Shown in pieces: positions 6,528 through 15,636 of a DNA stretch of 23,618 nt. Numbering within the stretch: the first letter of the stretch is position 1; each line of letters starts with the position of its first letter. Below the pieces are notes generated by a model. That model saw only the letters and a program-made list of their open reading frames with translations, did no database searches and was not told the DNA's origin. The stretch lies in contig JANQDY010000158.1 of assembly GCA_028278625.1 (NCBI GenBank), positions 1 to 23,618 on the forward strand, written 5' to 3'. Origin of the DNA: Thermodesulfobacteriota bacterium. Lineage in GTDB: Bacteria; Desulfobacterota; DSM-4660; Desulfatiglandales; Desulfatiglandaceae. The translations under genes were made by a program, and so were the position numbers.

Positions 6528-7556
6528 CTATTTGTTTCTTGCCTCCCGAGCGCATTCCAGAAGCTTCTCGCCCACCTCTCCGGCGATTTCCAGGTACCCC
6601 GCCTCAACGGCTTTGGAGGACCTTTTCCATTCCTTATATTCCTCGGGTGTAACAATGTGCCTGACCATGCCGTTCTTTATCGCTATCTCAAAAGACTCTT
6701 TGGCATGCTTTTCCGTCCACTTCTCTTTCCTCGCCCTTGTCATGGTTTCCGTGGCGGCATCCGCGATAATACCTTTCACATCTTCCGGAAGGCTCTTCCA
6801 TTTGTCAAGATTGATAACGATCACAAATGAAGCAAACCAATTGGGGATACCGATTGTGTATTTTGTCACCTCGTACAGTTTGTATCCGGCCATGCCGTAG
6901 GTAGAGGTGAAAAGACCATCCACGGTACCTCTTTGAAGGGCCAAGAAGATTTCCGAAGCGCTCATGAACATGGGTGACCCCCCGGTTGCTTCCGCAAAAA
7001 TCGCCGGGATCTTCCCGTACACCCTTAGCTTGAAGCCCTTCAGGTTGGGCTTGTCAACCGGTTTCGATTTTGTCAGGATGACAATGGGGCCGTTGTTCAA
7101 CATTCCGAGAAGCTTCAGATTCCTTTTTTCAAACTCCCGGGCCAATATCTCGCCGGCTTTTCCTTCAAAGGTTCTCCAGAAATGCTCTTCATCGTCGAAA
7201 ATCAGTGGTAGTGAAAAGAGCGCACAGCTCGGCACGAGACTCAACCACTGGGAATTCACCGTAATCCCCATGTCCGCGGAGCCTTTCGGCACGGCGGTTG
7301 TCATGTCTTTGTCTTTGAAAAGCTGGCCGGATGGAAAAAATTCCACCTTCACCTTCCCGGCGCCCTTCTTATTGATAATTTCGCAAAAGACTTCCGGTCC
7401 TTTTACCTCTTGGGGGGCGTGTTTGAAAGCCCAAGGCACATATCCGGAGGCATACCGTAACAGGATTTCTTTGGCAGATACACCCGATACGTTCATGAAT
7501 ACCATGCAAAGAGAAATCACCAAACCCATCAAACCCGCACATCTTTTCTTATTCAT
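6528..7556 (-). CDS. dctP: TRAP transporter solute-binding protein, DctP family
   Basis: The product is a 342-residue periplasmic binding protein. A signal peptide covers residues 1-28 (MNKKRC, hydrophobic core, VSA before the cut). The ATG at 7556 is preferred over one 21 bases upstream because AAGGGG lies about 8 bases before it. The DctP fold is shown by LKGFKLRVYG at about 172-181, whose arginine R178 corresponds to the residue that binds the substrate carboxylate in this family, and by LALQRGTVDG (205-214). It would hand a carboxylate to the DctQM permease, which is separated from it only by the alcohol dehydrogenase gene. The ligand cannot be read from the sequence. The 116 bases upstream of the gene hold no visible promoter. 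Confidence 0.93.
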   Translation of the reverse strand: MNKKRCAGLMGLVISLCMVFMNVSGVSAKEILLRYASGYVPWAFKHAPQEVKGPEVFCEIINKKGAGKVKVEFFPSGQLFKDKDMTTAVPKGSADMGITVNSQWLSLVPSCALFSLPLIFDDEEHFWRTFEGKAGEILAREFEKRNLKLLGMLNNGPIVILTKSKPVDKPNLKGFKLRVYGKIPAIFAEATGGSPMFMSASEIFLALQRGTVDGLFTSTYGMAGYKLYEVTKYTIGIPNWFASFVIVINLDKWKSLPEDVKGIIADAATETMTRARKEKWTEKHAKESFEIAIKNGMVRHIVTPEEYKEWKRSSKAVEAGYLEIAGEVGEKLLECAREARNK

Positions 7557-7672
7557 TTTCCATTCCCCTTTCTTCATTGTTCATGTTTCAAGTCACCCTC
7601 AGGTTTCAACCATGTGCTTTGTTTTTTCCCTCCTTTCCTTTCGGTTCCGTAAAGAGGTCTGTTTACGCCTCC

Positions 7673-8905
7673 CTATTCATAATCCCAGTCATAGGCCTTT
7701 TCATAGATCCCGATAACCTCTTGAGCGGTTACGCGTCTTGGATTATTCCGAAGCAACCTCTCCATCTTCATGACATCCCCGGCGAATCGCGGAAAAGCCC
7801 CTTTATCCACTCCCATATCTTTCAGATTCCTTGTCATCCCAACGGTCTTCAGTAGTTTTTTAACGGCAACCAAACTCTTGTAAGCGGCCTCTTCCATTGA
7901 CAGGTTCTCCACCTGCTCCCCCAGTGCCATTGCGATTCTCCCGAATCTCTCAGTGCAGGCGGGGATATTGAACGCCATTGTATGAAGGACGAAAATACCG
8001 TTTGATTCACCATGTGAAAGCGCTATTCCCGCGCCTTCAACCGGGTACCCAAGAGTATGATTCAAATGCGCTCCGGCACCGCTTGCAAAGGCCAATGTGG
8101 CGCAAAGAGCACCCAGCATTTGTCCATATCGGGCTTCCACGTTGGTCCCCTGATGGACGGCGACGGGAAGATGCTCCTTGATAAGCCTCATGGCCTCGAG
8201 GGCAAAAAGGTCGGTGAGGGGAAATGACCCGTAGGTGGTCACGTTTCGAACATTCGGCGCCATATATTTGTAATTGATGGCGGTAAAGGACTCGATGGCG
8301 TGGCACAGTGCATCGATTCCCGTATGAGCGGTGACCGTGGGTGGCATGCTAAGGGTCAGCAGCGGATCTTCGATTGCCATCACGGGGCGCATGTGATCAT
8401 CGGCAAAGACCTGTTTCAGTCGCGTTTCATAATCGGTCAGGACCGCACCATAGCTCATCTCCGAACCTGTTCCGGCCGTGGTCGGCACCGCAATAATCGG
8501 CATCAAAGGCCCCGGCACCTTTGATTCGCCATAATAGTCCTTGAGCTCCCCGCCATGGGTCAGGATAATGGCGACAACCTTGGCCAGATCCATATTGCTC
8601 CCGCCGCCCAGACCGACAACCCCTTGGACATCTTTCCCTTTGGCATAGTCAATGGCTTTCAAGGCAGCATCCACGGATGGCTCGGGCTCTCCGCAGTCGA
8701 CCACTTCAAAAGCGATTTTCTCTTCATGCAAGGACCTTTCAACTTTCTCAACAATCCCGGCTTCCCCCAAAACCTTATCGGTTACGATCAGGATCTTCCG
8801 GGAACCGGTTTTCGCGATCAGTTTTCCGGCATCCTGGATTGCGTTGTTCCCGAAATAGATTTCGGGCTTCACCGCGAATCTCCAGTAATCCCTCATAATG
8901 TTCAT
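7673..8905 (-). CDS. Iron-type alcohol dehydrogenase (group III)
   Basis: The product is 410 residues, NAD(P)-linked and metal-dependent, oxidising an alcohol or reducing an aldehyde. The ATG at 8905 is preferred to one 63 bases upstream because AAGGAG lies 6 bases before it and the usual family opening (FAVKPEIYFG) follows at once. The nucleotide site is GGGSNMD (100-106). The four metal ligands expected for the family appear as D198 and H202 (HTGIDALCHAIE), H283 (NHTLGYP) and H298 (SHGESNG). Its place inside an operon with an aldehyde oxidoreductase and CoA-ester enzymes suggests a hydroxy-acid or alcohol intermediate of the pathway; in some relatives the true substrate is a 4-hydroxybutyrate-like acid, but nothing here proves that. 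Confidence 0.92.
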   Translation of the reverse strand: MNIMRDYWRFAVKPEIYFGNNAIQDAGKLIAKTGSRKILIVTDKVLGEAGIVEKVERSLHEEKIAFEVVDCGEPEPSVDAALKAIDYAKGKDVQGVVGLGGGSNMDLAKVVAIILTHGGELKDYYGESKVPGPLMPIIAVPTTAGTGSEMSYGAVLTDYETRLKQVFADDHMRPVMAIEDPLLTLSMPPTVTAHTGIDALCHAIESFTAINYKYMAPNVRNVTTYGSFPLTDLFALEAMRLIKEHLPVAVHQGTNVEARYGQMLGALCATLAFASGAGAHLNHTLGYPVEGAGIALSHGESNGIFVLHTMAFNIPACTERFGRIAMALGEQVENLSMEEAAYKSLVAVKKLLKTVGMTRNLKDMGVDKGAFPRFAGDVMKMERLLRNNPRRVTAQEVIGIYEKAYDWDYE

Positions 8906-8983
8906 GACATTCTCCTTTCCTCCCATGTTGCTCCAGGAACAAAACTTCGCAAATTCATGAGAGAACAACCACCATAGTCCAGA

Positions 8984-11017
8984 CTATTTCGTGAGAAACG
9001 TGACGAGAACCGGAGCGGCAATAAACAACACGATACTGAACATGAGAATCACAACAAATGGGACAACGCCTGCCACAACATTCCTCAGGTTGTCCTTGGC
9101 CACGCCCATGATCACATAGAGGTTCAGGCCCACGGGCGGCGTTATGGCGGCGAGTTCCATATTGATGGTCAATATGATCCCGAACCAGATGGGGTCAAAC
9201 CCCAACTTGGCGATCAGGGGAAAGAGAACCGGAAGGGTTATCAACATGACCGATATGATTTCCAGGAAACATCCCAAAAACAACAGCAGGATGTTGATCA
9301 TAATGAGAACCAGATATCGATTGACAAGGATCTCTCCGCCGGGATCGATGATGGCGCTCACCAACTGATCGGGCATCCTCAAAAGCGTAATGAGATGGCC
9401 AAAAATAAGGGCCCCGGCGACGATGATCATAAGCATGGAATTGGTTTTTACCGTGTCCAACACCACATCCAGGAAAACACGGACGCTGAATCTCTTGTAG
9501 AAAGCAATCCAGACGATAAAACTATAAACCAAGGCAACCCCCGCCGCTTCGGTGGGCGTAAAATACCCGGAATAGATGCCCCCCAGGATGATGACAGGCG
9601 CCAGCAATCCCCAAATGCCCTTTCTCAGCTGTCCAAATCGTTCGCTCCACGATGCCGGCTCAAGGACCGTTACCGCCGATTTCCCGTATTTGTGAATCCA
9701 GAAAAGATAGAGACAGAAGAGGAATGAAATAATGACCCCGGGAACCACTCCGGCGATGAAAAGCGCACCCACGGACTGTGATGTAATCATGCTGTAGATG
9801 ATCAGGGGTATGCTGGGCGGAATCAGTATCCCCAGTGTTCCGCCCGCAGCCAGTGTGCCCAACACAAGATTGTTGTCATATCCTCTTTTTCTCATTTCAG
9901 GGATGGAAACGAGCCCTATGGTAGCTGCCGTTGCCGCACTTGATCCGGTTATGGCCGCGAAGAACGCGCATGCAAAGACGGCGGCTATGGCCAACCCTCC
10001 CGGCAGATGCCTCAACCATTTGCTGGCAAGATCGAACAGGTCCTCGGACAGACCTGAATTCATGAAGATATGCCCGGTCATGATAAAGAGGGGAACCGCT
10101 AGCAGGACAAAGGATTCCAGAGAACTCCAGACCACAATGGGCACCTGGGGCAACCCGATCTCGGCGCCCATAACGAGAAACAGACCGTAAGCACCCAAGA
10201 TTCCGAGGGTTATGAACACGGGCATCCCAATCAAAAGCAACGCTATGAGGGAAAAGGCCAGAACAAGGAAAAAGTAAACCTTGTCCACATCGGCAAGGAA
10301 GATCGCCGCAAAGGTGGCAACCCCGATGGCCAAGGTAAGGGCCAGGGCCACCCCATTTGCCACCTTGGTATCCCTTTCGGCCTTTTCTCTTTGTTTGGTT
10401 TCCGAAGGGAAGAGAAGATCCTTTGTCATGTGAATGAAGAGGAGAAGAACACCTACGGGTATTGAAACCTGAGTGATCCAGAGCGGTGTCCCCAACACTG
10501 ACGGCGTTTTTTCGTCTCTGATGAATGAAGTAACGGCAATGTCCAGTCCTTTCCAGAAGAGGATGGAGCAGTATACGGTTCCGGCCGCGAAATAGACAAA
10601 ATTGAGAATTCTTGCCGTCCTCCCGGTGACATATTGTATCAGAATGTCCACCCTCACATGGGCTTCCTCCTTCAAAGCATAATTCAATCCGAGCAGGCTT
10701 CCCCATAGGAAAAGAATCGTACTGATCTCAAAGGACCAGACCGTAGGATACCCCATTGTCCTTACAACGATTTCGTAGAACACGATCAAACCCATGAGCA
10801 AAAGCATGAACCCGCTCAGCAGACCGCAAACATGGGCAACATTGTCTGCAATGGAGCAGCACAAATTTGTTGTTTCCGCCCCGTTTCTTGCATGCAGATG
10901 TTTTCGGAGGGCCTCGAGTCTGCCGATCTTGGGTGCGCGTGCAACAGAATAGGCATCCTTGCTTTGAGCAATCCCTGCCATGTCGATCTTTTCACCGGAT
11001 GAGGATAAGACTTCCAT
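8984..11017 (-). CDS. Fused TRAP transporter permease, DctQ-DctM
   Basis: The product is 677 residues joining both membrane subunits of a TRAP carboxylate transporter. The small DctQ part (about 50-202) has four helices and the family motif HVRVDIL (120-126). A charged linker (about 203-220) leads to the large DctM part (about 222-677) with a dozen or so helices, a conserved GSSAATAATIG stretch in the middle and AAITPPVG near the end. An extra, mostly polar N-terminal tail of some 50 residues precedes the first helix. AGAAGG lies just before the ATG. With DctP it forms a sodium- or proton-coupled importer. The permease and binding protein are split by the alcohol dehydrogenase gene, so the transporter is embedded in the catabolic operon rather than being a separate unit. 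Confidence 0.95.
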   Translation of the reverse strand: MEVLSSSGEKIDMAGIAQSKDAYSVARAPKIGRLEALRKHLHARNGAETTNLCCSIADNVAHVCGLLSGFMLLLMGLIVFYEIVVRTMGYPTVWSFEISTILFLWGSLLGLNYALKEEAHVRVDILIQYVTGRTARILNFVYFAAGTVYCSILFWKGLDIAVTSFIRDEKTPSVLGTPLWITQVSIPVGVLLLFIHMTKDLLFPSETKQREKAERDTKVANGVALALTLAIGVATFAAIFLADVDKVYFFLVLAFSLIALLLIGMPVFITLGILGAYGLFLVMGAEIGLPQVPIVVWSSLESFVLLAVPLFIMTGHIFMNSGLSEDLFDLASKWLRHLPGGLAIAAVFACAFFAAITGSSAATAATIGLVSIPEMRKRGYDNNLVLGTLAAGGTLGILIPPSIPLIIYSMITSQSVGALFIAGVVPGVIISFLFCLYLFWIHKYGKSAVTVLEPASWSERFGQLRKGIWGLLAPVIILGGIYSGYFTPTEAAGVALVYSFIVWIAFYKRFSVRVFLDVVLDTVKTNSMLMIIVAGALIFGHLITLLRMPDQLVSAIIDPGGEILVNRYLVLIMINILLLFLGCFLEIISVMLITLPVLFPLIAKLGFDPIWFGIILTINMELAAITPPVGLNLYVIMGVAKDNLRNVVAGVVPFVVILMFSIVLFIAAPVLVTFLTK

Positions 11018-11105
11018 ACCTTCTCTTGATCCCTTTCTCTTTAAGCCCTGATGTTGTGTTCGATCTCTTCTTGATAAAAAGGATGGTCATGGCGCAACGT
11101 TTCGA

Positions 11106-12497
11106 TCAACTGGACAGGAGTTCCCAGAATGAACCGAGATCTTCTTCGTTTTCAAGATTAACGACCTTGTCAATGATTGCATCCCTTTGTTGGTCCTCAA
11201 ACACCGGGCCAACAAGTCCCTGGAATTTCTGAATCAATTCCCGCCAGTTCAAGGGATTTTCCGGATCCCCTTTCGGATATTCGATTTCGCAATCATATGT
11301 CATTTGAGTCTTCGTATGTATCCGGATCGTTGCAGGCCATTTCTCGGGGTATTTCTCGTCTAAAGAGGGATCATTGCGGCAGACGATACGATTCATCATC
11401 TCCTTGATCCGGTCCGATCTCAGATTCTCTTCCACGTATTCATCCAAGGATGCCTTCCCACACACGATGGCGACGGCGGCCCCGAAGGGCATGCTGAACT
11501 GGGCGTCAACGATGGAAGACGGCGCCCATTTCATTTCACCTGGTTCAACCACAATAGGCATTGCCGTACTCAACATTCCCAGGATCACTTGAGCAATATC
11601 GTCCGGTTTGATCCGGTTTTCCCTCATCAGGGTCAAAATACCGTCAATGGGACCCTGATTGTAACGACAGCATGCATGAGGTTTGATGCTTGTATTCATA
11701 ATTTTGTAGGGATCGGCCCAGCGATCAAAAAGCTTGGTCACCTGGGCATTGCCGGAATAGGCATTCAGAAACCCATTTCTTCCTTCGATGATTTTTTGGG
11801 GCCCCAAAAAGCCTTCTCCAGACAAGGCCGCACCAACGATTCCGGAATGGGCGGCCCATCCGGGATGGAGCCTCTTTGTCCAGGCACCGTTTGCCAGAAA
11901 TTCCATGGAGCCCGCGGCCTGGCTTCCAGCGATTCCCAGGGCATTTGTCAGTTCCTCTTCTCTCTGTCCTAGAACCCTCCCCGCCGCCATGGCAGCCCCG
12001 AAGACCCCACAGGTCCCGGTGGGATGAAAACCTTGGGCATAATGGGCGGTGGGATTGAGGCAGACCCCCAACCTGATCATGGTTTCGTAGCCCGCCACAA
12101 TGCCTTCCATCAACCGTGGGCCCGAGCATTGGGACATGTGTGCCGCCCCGAAGGCTGCCGGCATGACGGCCACGGCGGGATGAAGCGACGCTTCATTGAC
12201 CACGTCATCCAATTCCAGTGAGTGGGCCGCCGTCCCATTGGCCATGGCGGCAAAGGAAGGCAACGTCTTTTTGTCCGTACCGATCACAATGGCACCCGTT
12301 TCCGATGGCGCCAGTTTCGTGATCATCCGTTGCATCGATTTGTTCGAATCACTCAAAGATCCCCTCGCCGCAACCCCTATAAAGTCCAGGACCAGATATT
12401 TGACGCGGTCCACCAAGGCCGCATCCATTTCATCCAATTTGATTTGTGCGCATCTTCGGACCAGTTCTTTTGTCTCCGTCAATTCAGACCTCCCCAT
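11106..12497 (-). CDS. MmgE/PrpD-family dehydratase or decarboxylase
   Basis: The product is 463 residues, the normal length for the family, which includes 2-methylcitrate dehydratase (PrpD) and cis-aconitate decarboxylase. Residues matching the known active-site set are present: LELDD (94-98), H106 in SLHP, H158 in GFHPTGT, K208 in TKRLHPG, and K272 with H274 in SIKPHACC. The enzyme is therefore likely active. The family acts on di- and tricarboxylates by losing or adding water, or losing carbon dioxide. In this operon it could interconvert an unsaturated and a hydroxylated acid, or decarboxylate one. No propionate-cycle genes (prpB, prpC) are near, so methylcitrate is unlikely. No good ribosome binding site is visible, but the start fits the family N-terminus. 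The substrate is unknown. Confidence 0.9.
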   Translation of the reverse strand: MGRSELTETKELVRRCAQIKLDEMDAALVDRVKYLVLDFIGVAARGSLSDSNKSMQRMITKLAPSETGAIVIGTDKKTLPSFAAMANGTAAHSLELDDVVNEASLHPAVAVMPAAFGAAHMSQCSGPRLMEGIVAGYETMIRLGVCLNPTAHYAQGFHPTGTCGVFGAAMAAGRVLGQREEELTNALGIAGSQAAGSMEFLANGAWTKRLHPGWAAHSGIVGAALSGEGFLGPQKIIEGRNGFLNAYSGNAQVTKLFDRWADPYKIMNTSIKPHACCRYNQGPIDGILTLMRENRIKPDDIAQVILGMLSTAMPIVVEPGEMKWAPSSIVDAQFSMPFGAAVAIVCGKASLDEYVEENLRSDRIKEMMNRIVCRNDPSLDEKYPEKWPATIRIHTKTQMTYDCEIEYPKGDPENPLNWRELIQKFQGLVGPVFEDQQRDAIIDKVVNLENEEDLGSFWELLSS

Positions 12498-12588
12498 AGC
12501 AAAACGTCTTTTTCAAAAGGTGTCAGCCCGAGGGCCTTTATGCCAGCTTCACCCGCCTGAGTTTTTAAACCTATCTTCCTTCTCTGCT

Positions 12589-14604
12589 TCAGGGAACCTG
12601 ACCTGTCACCATCGAACCCGCAAGGAGTTCACCGAGATCATGGATTTCCGGGTCATTGCTTTGCGAATCTCCCCTGATGCCGTCCTTCAGCATCCCCATA
12701 CAGAAAGGGCATGCCGTGACCAATATGTCCGCTGATGAATCCCGAACCTGTCCGGCTCGCACTACGTTGATCCTTTTCTTACGAGGAACACCTTCTTCGT
12801 TTGCCCAAGCGCCACCCCCACCACCACCGCAGCAGAAACTGGCGGCTCTCGAAAACGGCATTTCCATGAACCTCTGAGGAGACAGAAGCCGGATCATTTC
12901 TCTGGGCGGATCATAAACACCGTTGTATCTTCCAAGATAACAGGGATCATGATAGGTGAGGTTCTTATCCGTCGGAATTTTTCCCGGTCTTAGCCGATCT
13001 TCTCTTATCAAACGGTGCAGGTATTGCGTGTGGTGATATACCGTGAAACCGCCCCCAAACTGTTGATATTCATGCTTTAAGGTATTGTAGCAATGAGGAC
13101 AATTCGTAACGATTGCGTCGAAGTGGTGAGCGGATAGCCGTTCAATGTTGTCTCTGGCCACACGCTCGAAGAGATACTCATTGCCGATTTTTCTGGCCGG
13201 CTCTCCGCAGCATCGTTCTGCGTTGCCCAGGATGTTCACGCGGATGCCCGCCTTCCTGAACAGACGCACAAGGCTTCTTGCGATGATCCAGTTTGACTCC
13301 AACAAGGCGGTGGTACATCCCACCCAGTACAGAATTTCGAAAGGTTCACCAGGAGAAGCGATTTCTATCCGGGGATCCTCGCACCATTCAGTGCGCGATA
13401 CGGTTGTACCGCTGTAGGGGTGCCCTCTTGATTCTATGCTGTTGACGGGGCCATGGAGTGTTTTAGGGAACGATGCCTTTTCCATGACTTCGAACCTTCT
13501 CATTTCCACAAACTTGGGGATATGTTCCACGAAGACCGGACAGGCCTCCATGCATGCCCTGCAAGTCCTGCAAAACCATATGGTATCATCCTCCAGCACG
13601 GCACCCACAACCGGCTCCTTGATCACGGACTCGTATTCGTCTTCCCGGATCCCGCTCCTTCCAACGCTCTTTTCCCACAGGCGATGGATGACATCTCGTG
13701 GCGAAAAGTCCTGGCCCGCCGAAAAGACCGGGCACACCTCTTGACAGCGACCACATTCCATACAGGCATCCAGATCCAGAAGTTGTTTCCATGAGAAATC
13801 AGACAGTGTCTCAGCACCCAGCTTCTCGCTGTTTTCGAGATCAATGGGTCCCACGGTGATCCCTTTGGGAGAGAGGCTTCGAAAAAATATGTTTGGCGGG
13901 GCCAACAGAAGATGCCTCAATTTCAGAAACGGCAGGGCCGCCAAAAGCACGAGAACCATCAAGAGATGAAACCACCAGATGCCCAGGTGAAGTCTCCTTT
14001 GAAAGGGAACGCTCATGTCCTGAAATATTTGGCCCACCAAATACCCGAGCGGGGACCATTTGCCCAATGGATCATTGGTCGCGGATATTCTCAGCCCTTC
14101 CAGGAAAAACCCACTCAGAACGATGACAATAAGAAACGAAATGGACAACAGACCCATGGACATTCCGTCATACCTTCGGGGCCGCCCTACCAGGCGCAGA
14201 AGCGCAATGAGTATCAAACAAAAAAGGACCAAACCGCCGGCCACATCCAGGGATAGACACTGGAAGTAGAGATAGATTCTTCCCTTTATCAAATCGAGGC
14301 CAAAATCCGCTTTCAACAGGACCAGAATGGTTCCCGCAAAAAGAACGGACAAACCAAAAAAAAGCCCAGAATGAAGAATACCCATGGAGGGATAGGACAA
14401 CAAACGTCTGTGTCCGAACACCTCGGCCAGAGTGGAACGTAAGCGAATCCACAATTGGTTGAAGCGATCTTCCTCCTTTCCCATGATCCAGATACGGACC
14501 CGTTTGGCCATTCCCAATGCGAATAGAAAAGCAGCGGCCAAGAGCAGGACATACATGTAAGTGCCACCGCCGATGTTCCAAAATATCTCTTGAGAAGGGG
14601 TCAT
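12589..14604 (-). CDS. Membrane ETF:menaquinone oxidoreductase, FadF/HdrD-like iron-sulfur protein
   Basis: The product is 671 residues. The N-terminal 230 residues carry about six membrane helices of the NarI-type haem b domain. There follow two ferredoxin motifs, CMECGRCQEVCP (281-292) and CRTCRACMEACP (345-356). Two CCG domains follow, with CCGEP (465-469), CPHC (502-505), CCGGGGGG (591-598) and CPFC (632-635). This is the architecture of the ETF:menaquinone oxidoreductase (EMO) that in anaerobes passes electrons from acyl-CoA dehydrogenases through ETF to menaquinone. It lies 29 bases after etfA, which supports that pairing. Two His that could ligate haem are visible in the helices (for example H78 and H213). 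It links the operon's acyl-CoA oxidation to the respiratory chain. Confidence 0.92.
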   Translation of the reverse strand: MTPSQEIFWNIGGGTYMYVLLLAAAFLFALGMAKRVRIWIMGKEEDRFNQLWIRLRSTLAEVFGHRRLLSYPSMGILHSGLFFGLSVLFAGTILVLLKADFGLDLIKGRIYLYFQCLSLDVAGGLVLFCLILIALLRLVGRPRRYDGMSMGLLSISFLIVIVLSGFFLEGLRISATNDPLGKWSPLGYLVGQIFQDMSVPFQRRLHLGIWWFHLLMVLVLLAALPFLKLRHLLLAPPNIFFRSLSPKGITVGPIDLENSEKLGAETLSDFSWKQLLDLDACMECGRCQEVCPVFSAGQDFSPRDVIHRLWEKSVGRSGIREDEYESVIKEPVVGAVLEDDTIWFCRTCRACMEACPVFVEHIPKFVEMRRFEVMEKASFPKTLHGPVNSIESRGHPYSGTTVSRTEWCEDPRIEIASPGEPFEILYWVGCTTALLESNWIIARSLVRLFRKAGIRVNILGNAERCCGEPARKIGNEYLFERVARDNIERLSAHHFDAIVTNCPHCYNTLKHEYQQFGGGFTVYHHTQYLHRLIREDRLRPGKIPTDKNLTYHDPCYLGRYNGVYDPPREMIRLLSPQRFMEMPFSRAASFCCGGGGGGAWANEEGVPRKKRINVVRAGQVRDSSADILVTACPFCMGMLKDGIRGDSQSNDPEIHDLGELLAGSMVTGQVP

Positions 14605-14633
14605 CGCTTTCTTTTACGCGGAGCGCTACTTAC

Positions 14634-15623
14634 TCACGCATCCTCTTTTCTTGCCATTAGAATGGGGAGAATCTTCCTGTAATCCTCTACGATGCCAAAA
14701 TGGGCCGTTCGAAAGATCGGAGCATCCCGATCCGTATTGATGGCCACAATGCACCTGCTTCTTGACATTCCCGCCAGGTGTTGGCTTGCCCCTGAAATAC
14801 CGATTGCGAAATAGAGGTCCGGCGCCACTATCTTGCCTGTCTGGCCCACTTGATTGGAAGGCGGTGCCCAGCCCGAATCCACCGCCGCCCTTGAAGCGCC
14901 GGCCGCGCCACCCAACAAAGCCGCCAATTCCTCAAGGGCCCTATACTCCTGCTTTCCCCCTACGCCCCGCCCTCCGGACACAATAATGGACGCATCTTCC
15001 AGGCTGATGCCTGAACTTCTCTCTTGAATAAAAGAGACTTCTCTTGCTGAGGGTGACGGAACGGGCGAATCCAAAGAGAGATTCACGATCTCCGCCTCAC
15101 TCGATCCGTCCCTCTCTTTGATTTCAAAGCAGTGTGCCCTTATGGTAACGATTTGCTTCTCCCGCGCCCGATAGTGCGCCAGCGCCTTTCCACCATAAAC
15201 CGGTTTGTGAATTCGGAGACTTCCATCCCTTTTGTCCACCCGAAGATCAATACATTCGGTGATGATGCCGCCACCAAACCGGTGTGCCACCCCAGGCGCC
15301 ACTTGCTGGCCAAAAGAGTCGCCGGGAAACACAGCCAGAACAGGCGTAATAAGACGACAGACCATTTCCACGGCCATGATATGGTATTGGAGTGGGAAGG
15401 TCCCTTCTTCCGGCTCGTCGAATTTGTATATTCTCCTGATCCCTTGGGCCGCCAGTTGTTCAAGGGGGACCTTTTCGGATCGGTTTGCAAAGAAAACGCA
15501 GCTCAGGAAAGCATTCAGCGGAACGGCAACTCCATGGGCGGCAGCCACAACTTCGAGATTTGCTTTCGAGAGTGTTTCAGGCCCAGGACTCAGACATGTC
15601 AGTAGTTCTTTCATTTCACTCAC
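14634..15623 (-). CDS. etfA: Electron transfer flavoprotein, alpha subunit
   Basis: The product is 329 residues. The C-terminal FAD domain is well conserved: VSGGRGVGG (215-223), a conserved arginine near 245, [11 protein letters not shown] (258-268), [11 protein letters not shown] (275-285) and [12 protein letters not shown] (293-304). The N-terminal 200 residues are more divergent, as is common. The ETF accepts two electrons from the acyl-CoA dehydrogenase and gives them to the membrane oxidoreductase encoded next. The frame starts at a GTG 13 bases after the etfB stop; an ATG three codons later (15614) with GGTGGA 9 bases before it is an alternative start. It lies between its partner subunit and its electron acceptor, so the electron path is encoded contiguously. 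Confidence 0.95.
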   Translation of the reverse strand: MSEMKELLTCLSPGPETLSKANLEVVAAAHGVAVPLNAFLSCVFFANRSEKVPLEQLAAQGIRRIYKFDEPEEGTFPLQYHIMAVEMVCRLITPVLAVFPGDSFGQQVAPGVAHRFGGGIITECIDLRVDKRDGSLRIHKPVYGGKALAHYRAREKQIVTIRAHCFEIKERDGSSEAEIVNLSLDSPVPSPSAREVSFIQERSSGISLEDASIIVSGGRGVGGKQEYRALEELAALLGGAAGASRAAVDSGWAPPSNQVGQTGKIVAPDLYFAIGISGASQHLAGMSRSRCIVAINTDRDAPIFRTAHFGIVEDYRKILPILMARKEDA

Positions 15624-15636
15624 TCCACCAATTTCC

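Noticed and set aside
6964..7716. A 250-codon plus-strand ORF opposite the DctP and alcohol dehydrogenase genes
   Set aside because: It is antisense to two well-conserved genes, shows no domain, and crosses an intergenic gap; open antisense frames follow from the codon bias of the real genes.
9897..10706. A 269-codon minus-strand ORF in another frame of the TRAP permease gene
   Set aside because: It is a frame-shadow of DctQM rich in Gly, Arg and Cys with no helices, whereas the DctQM frame has clear family motifs throughout.
12810..12840. Run of glycine codons (CCGGGGGG) in the membrane oxidoreductase as a slippage site or error
   Set aside because: Glycine-rich sequence after CC is normal in the second CCG domain of this family, and the frame continues into a conserved CPFC motif.
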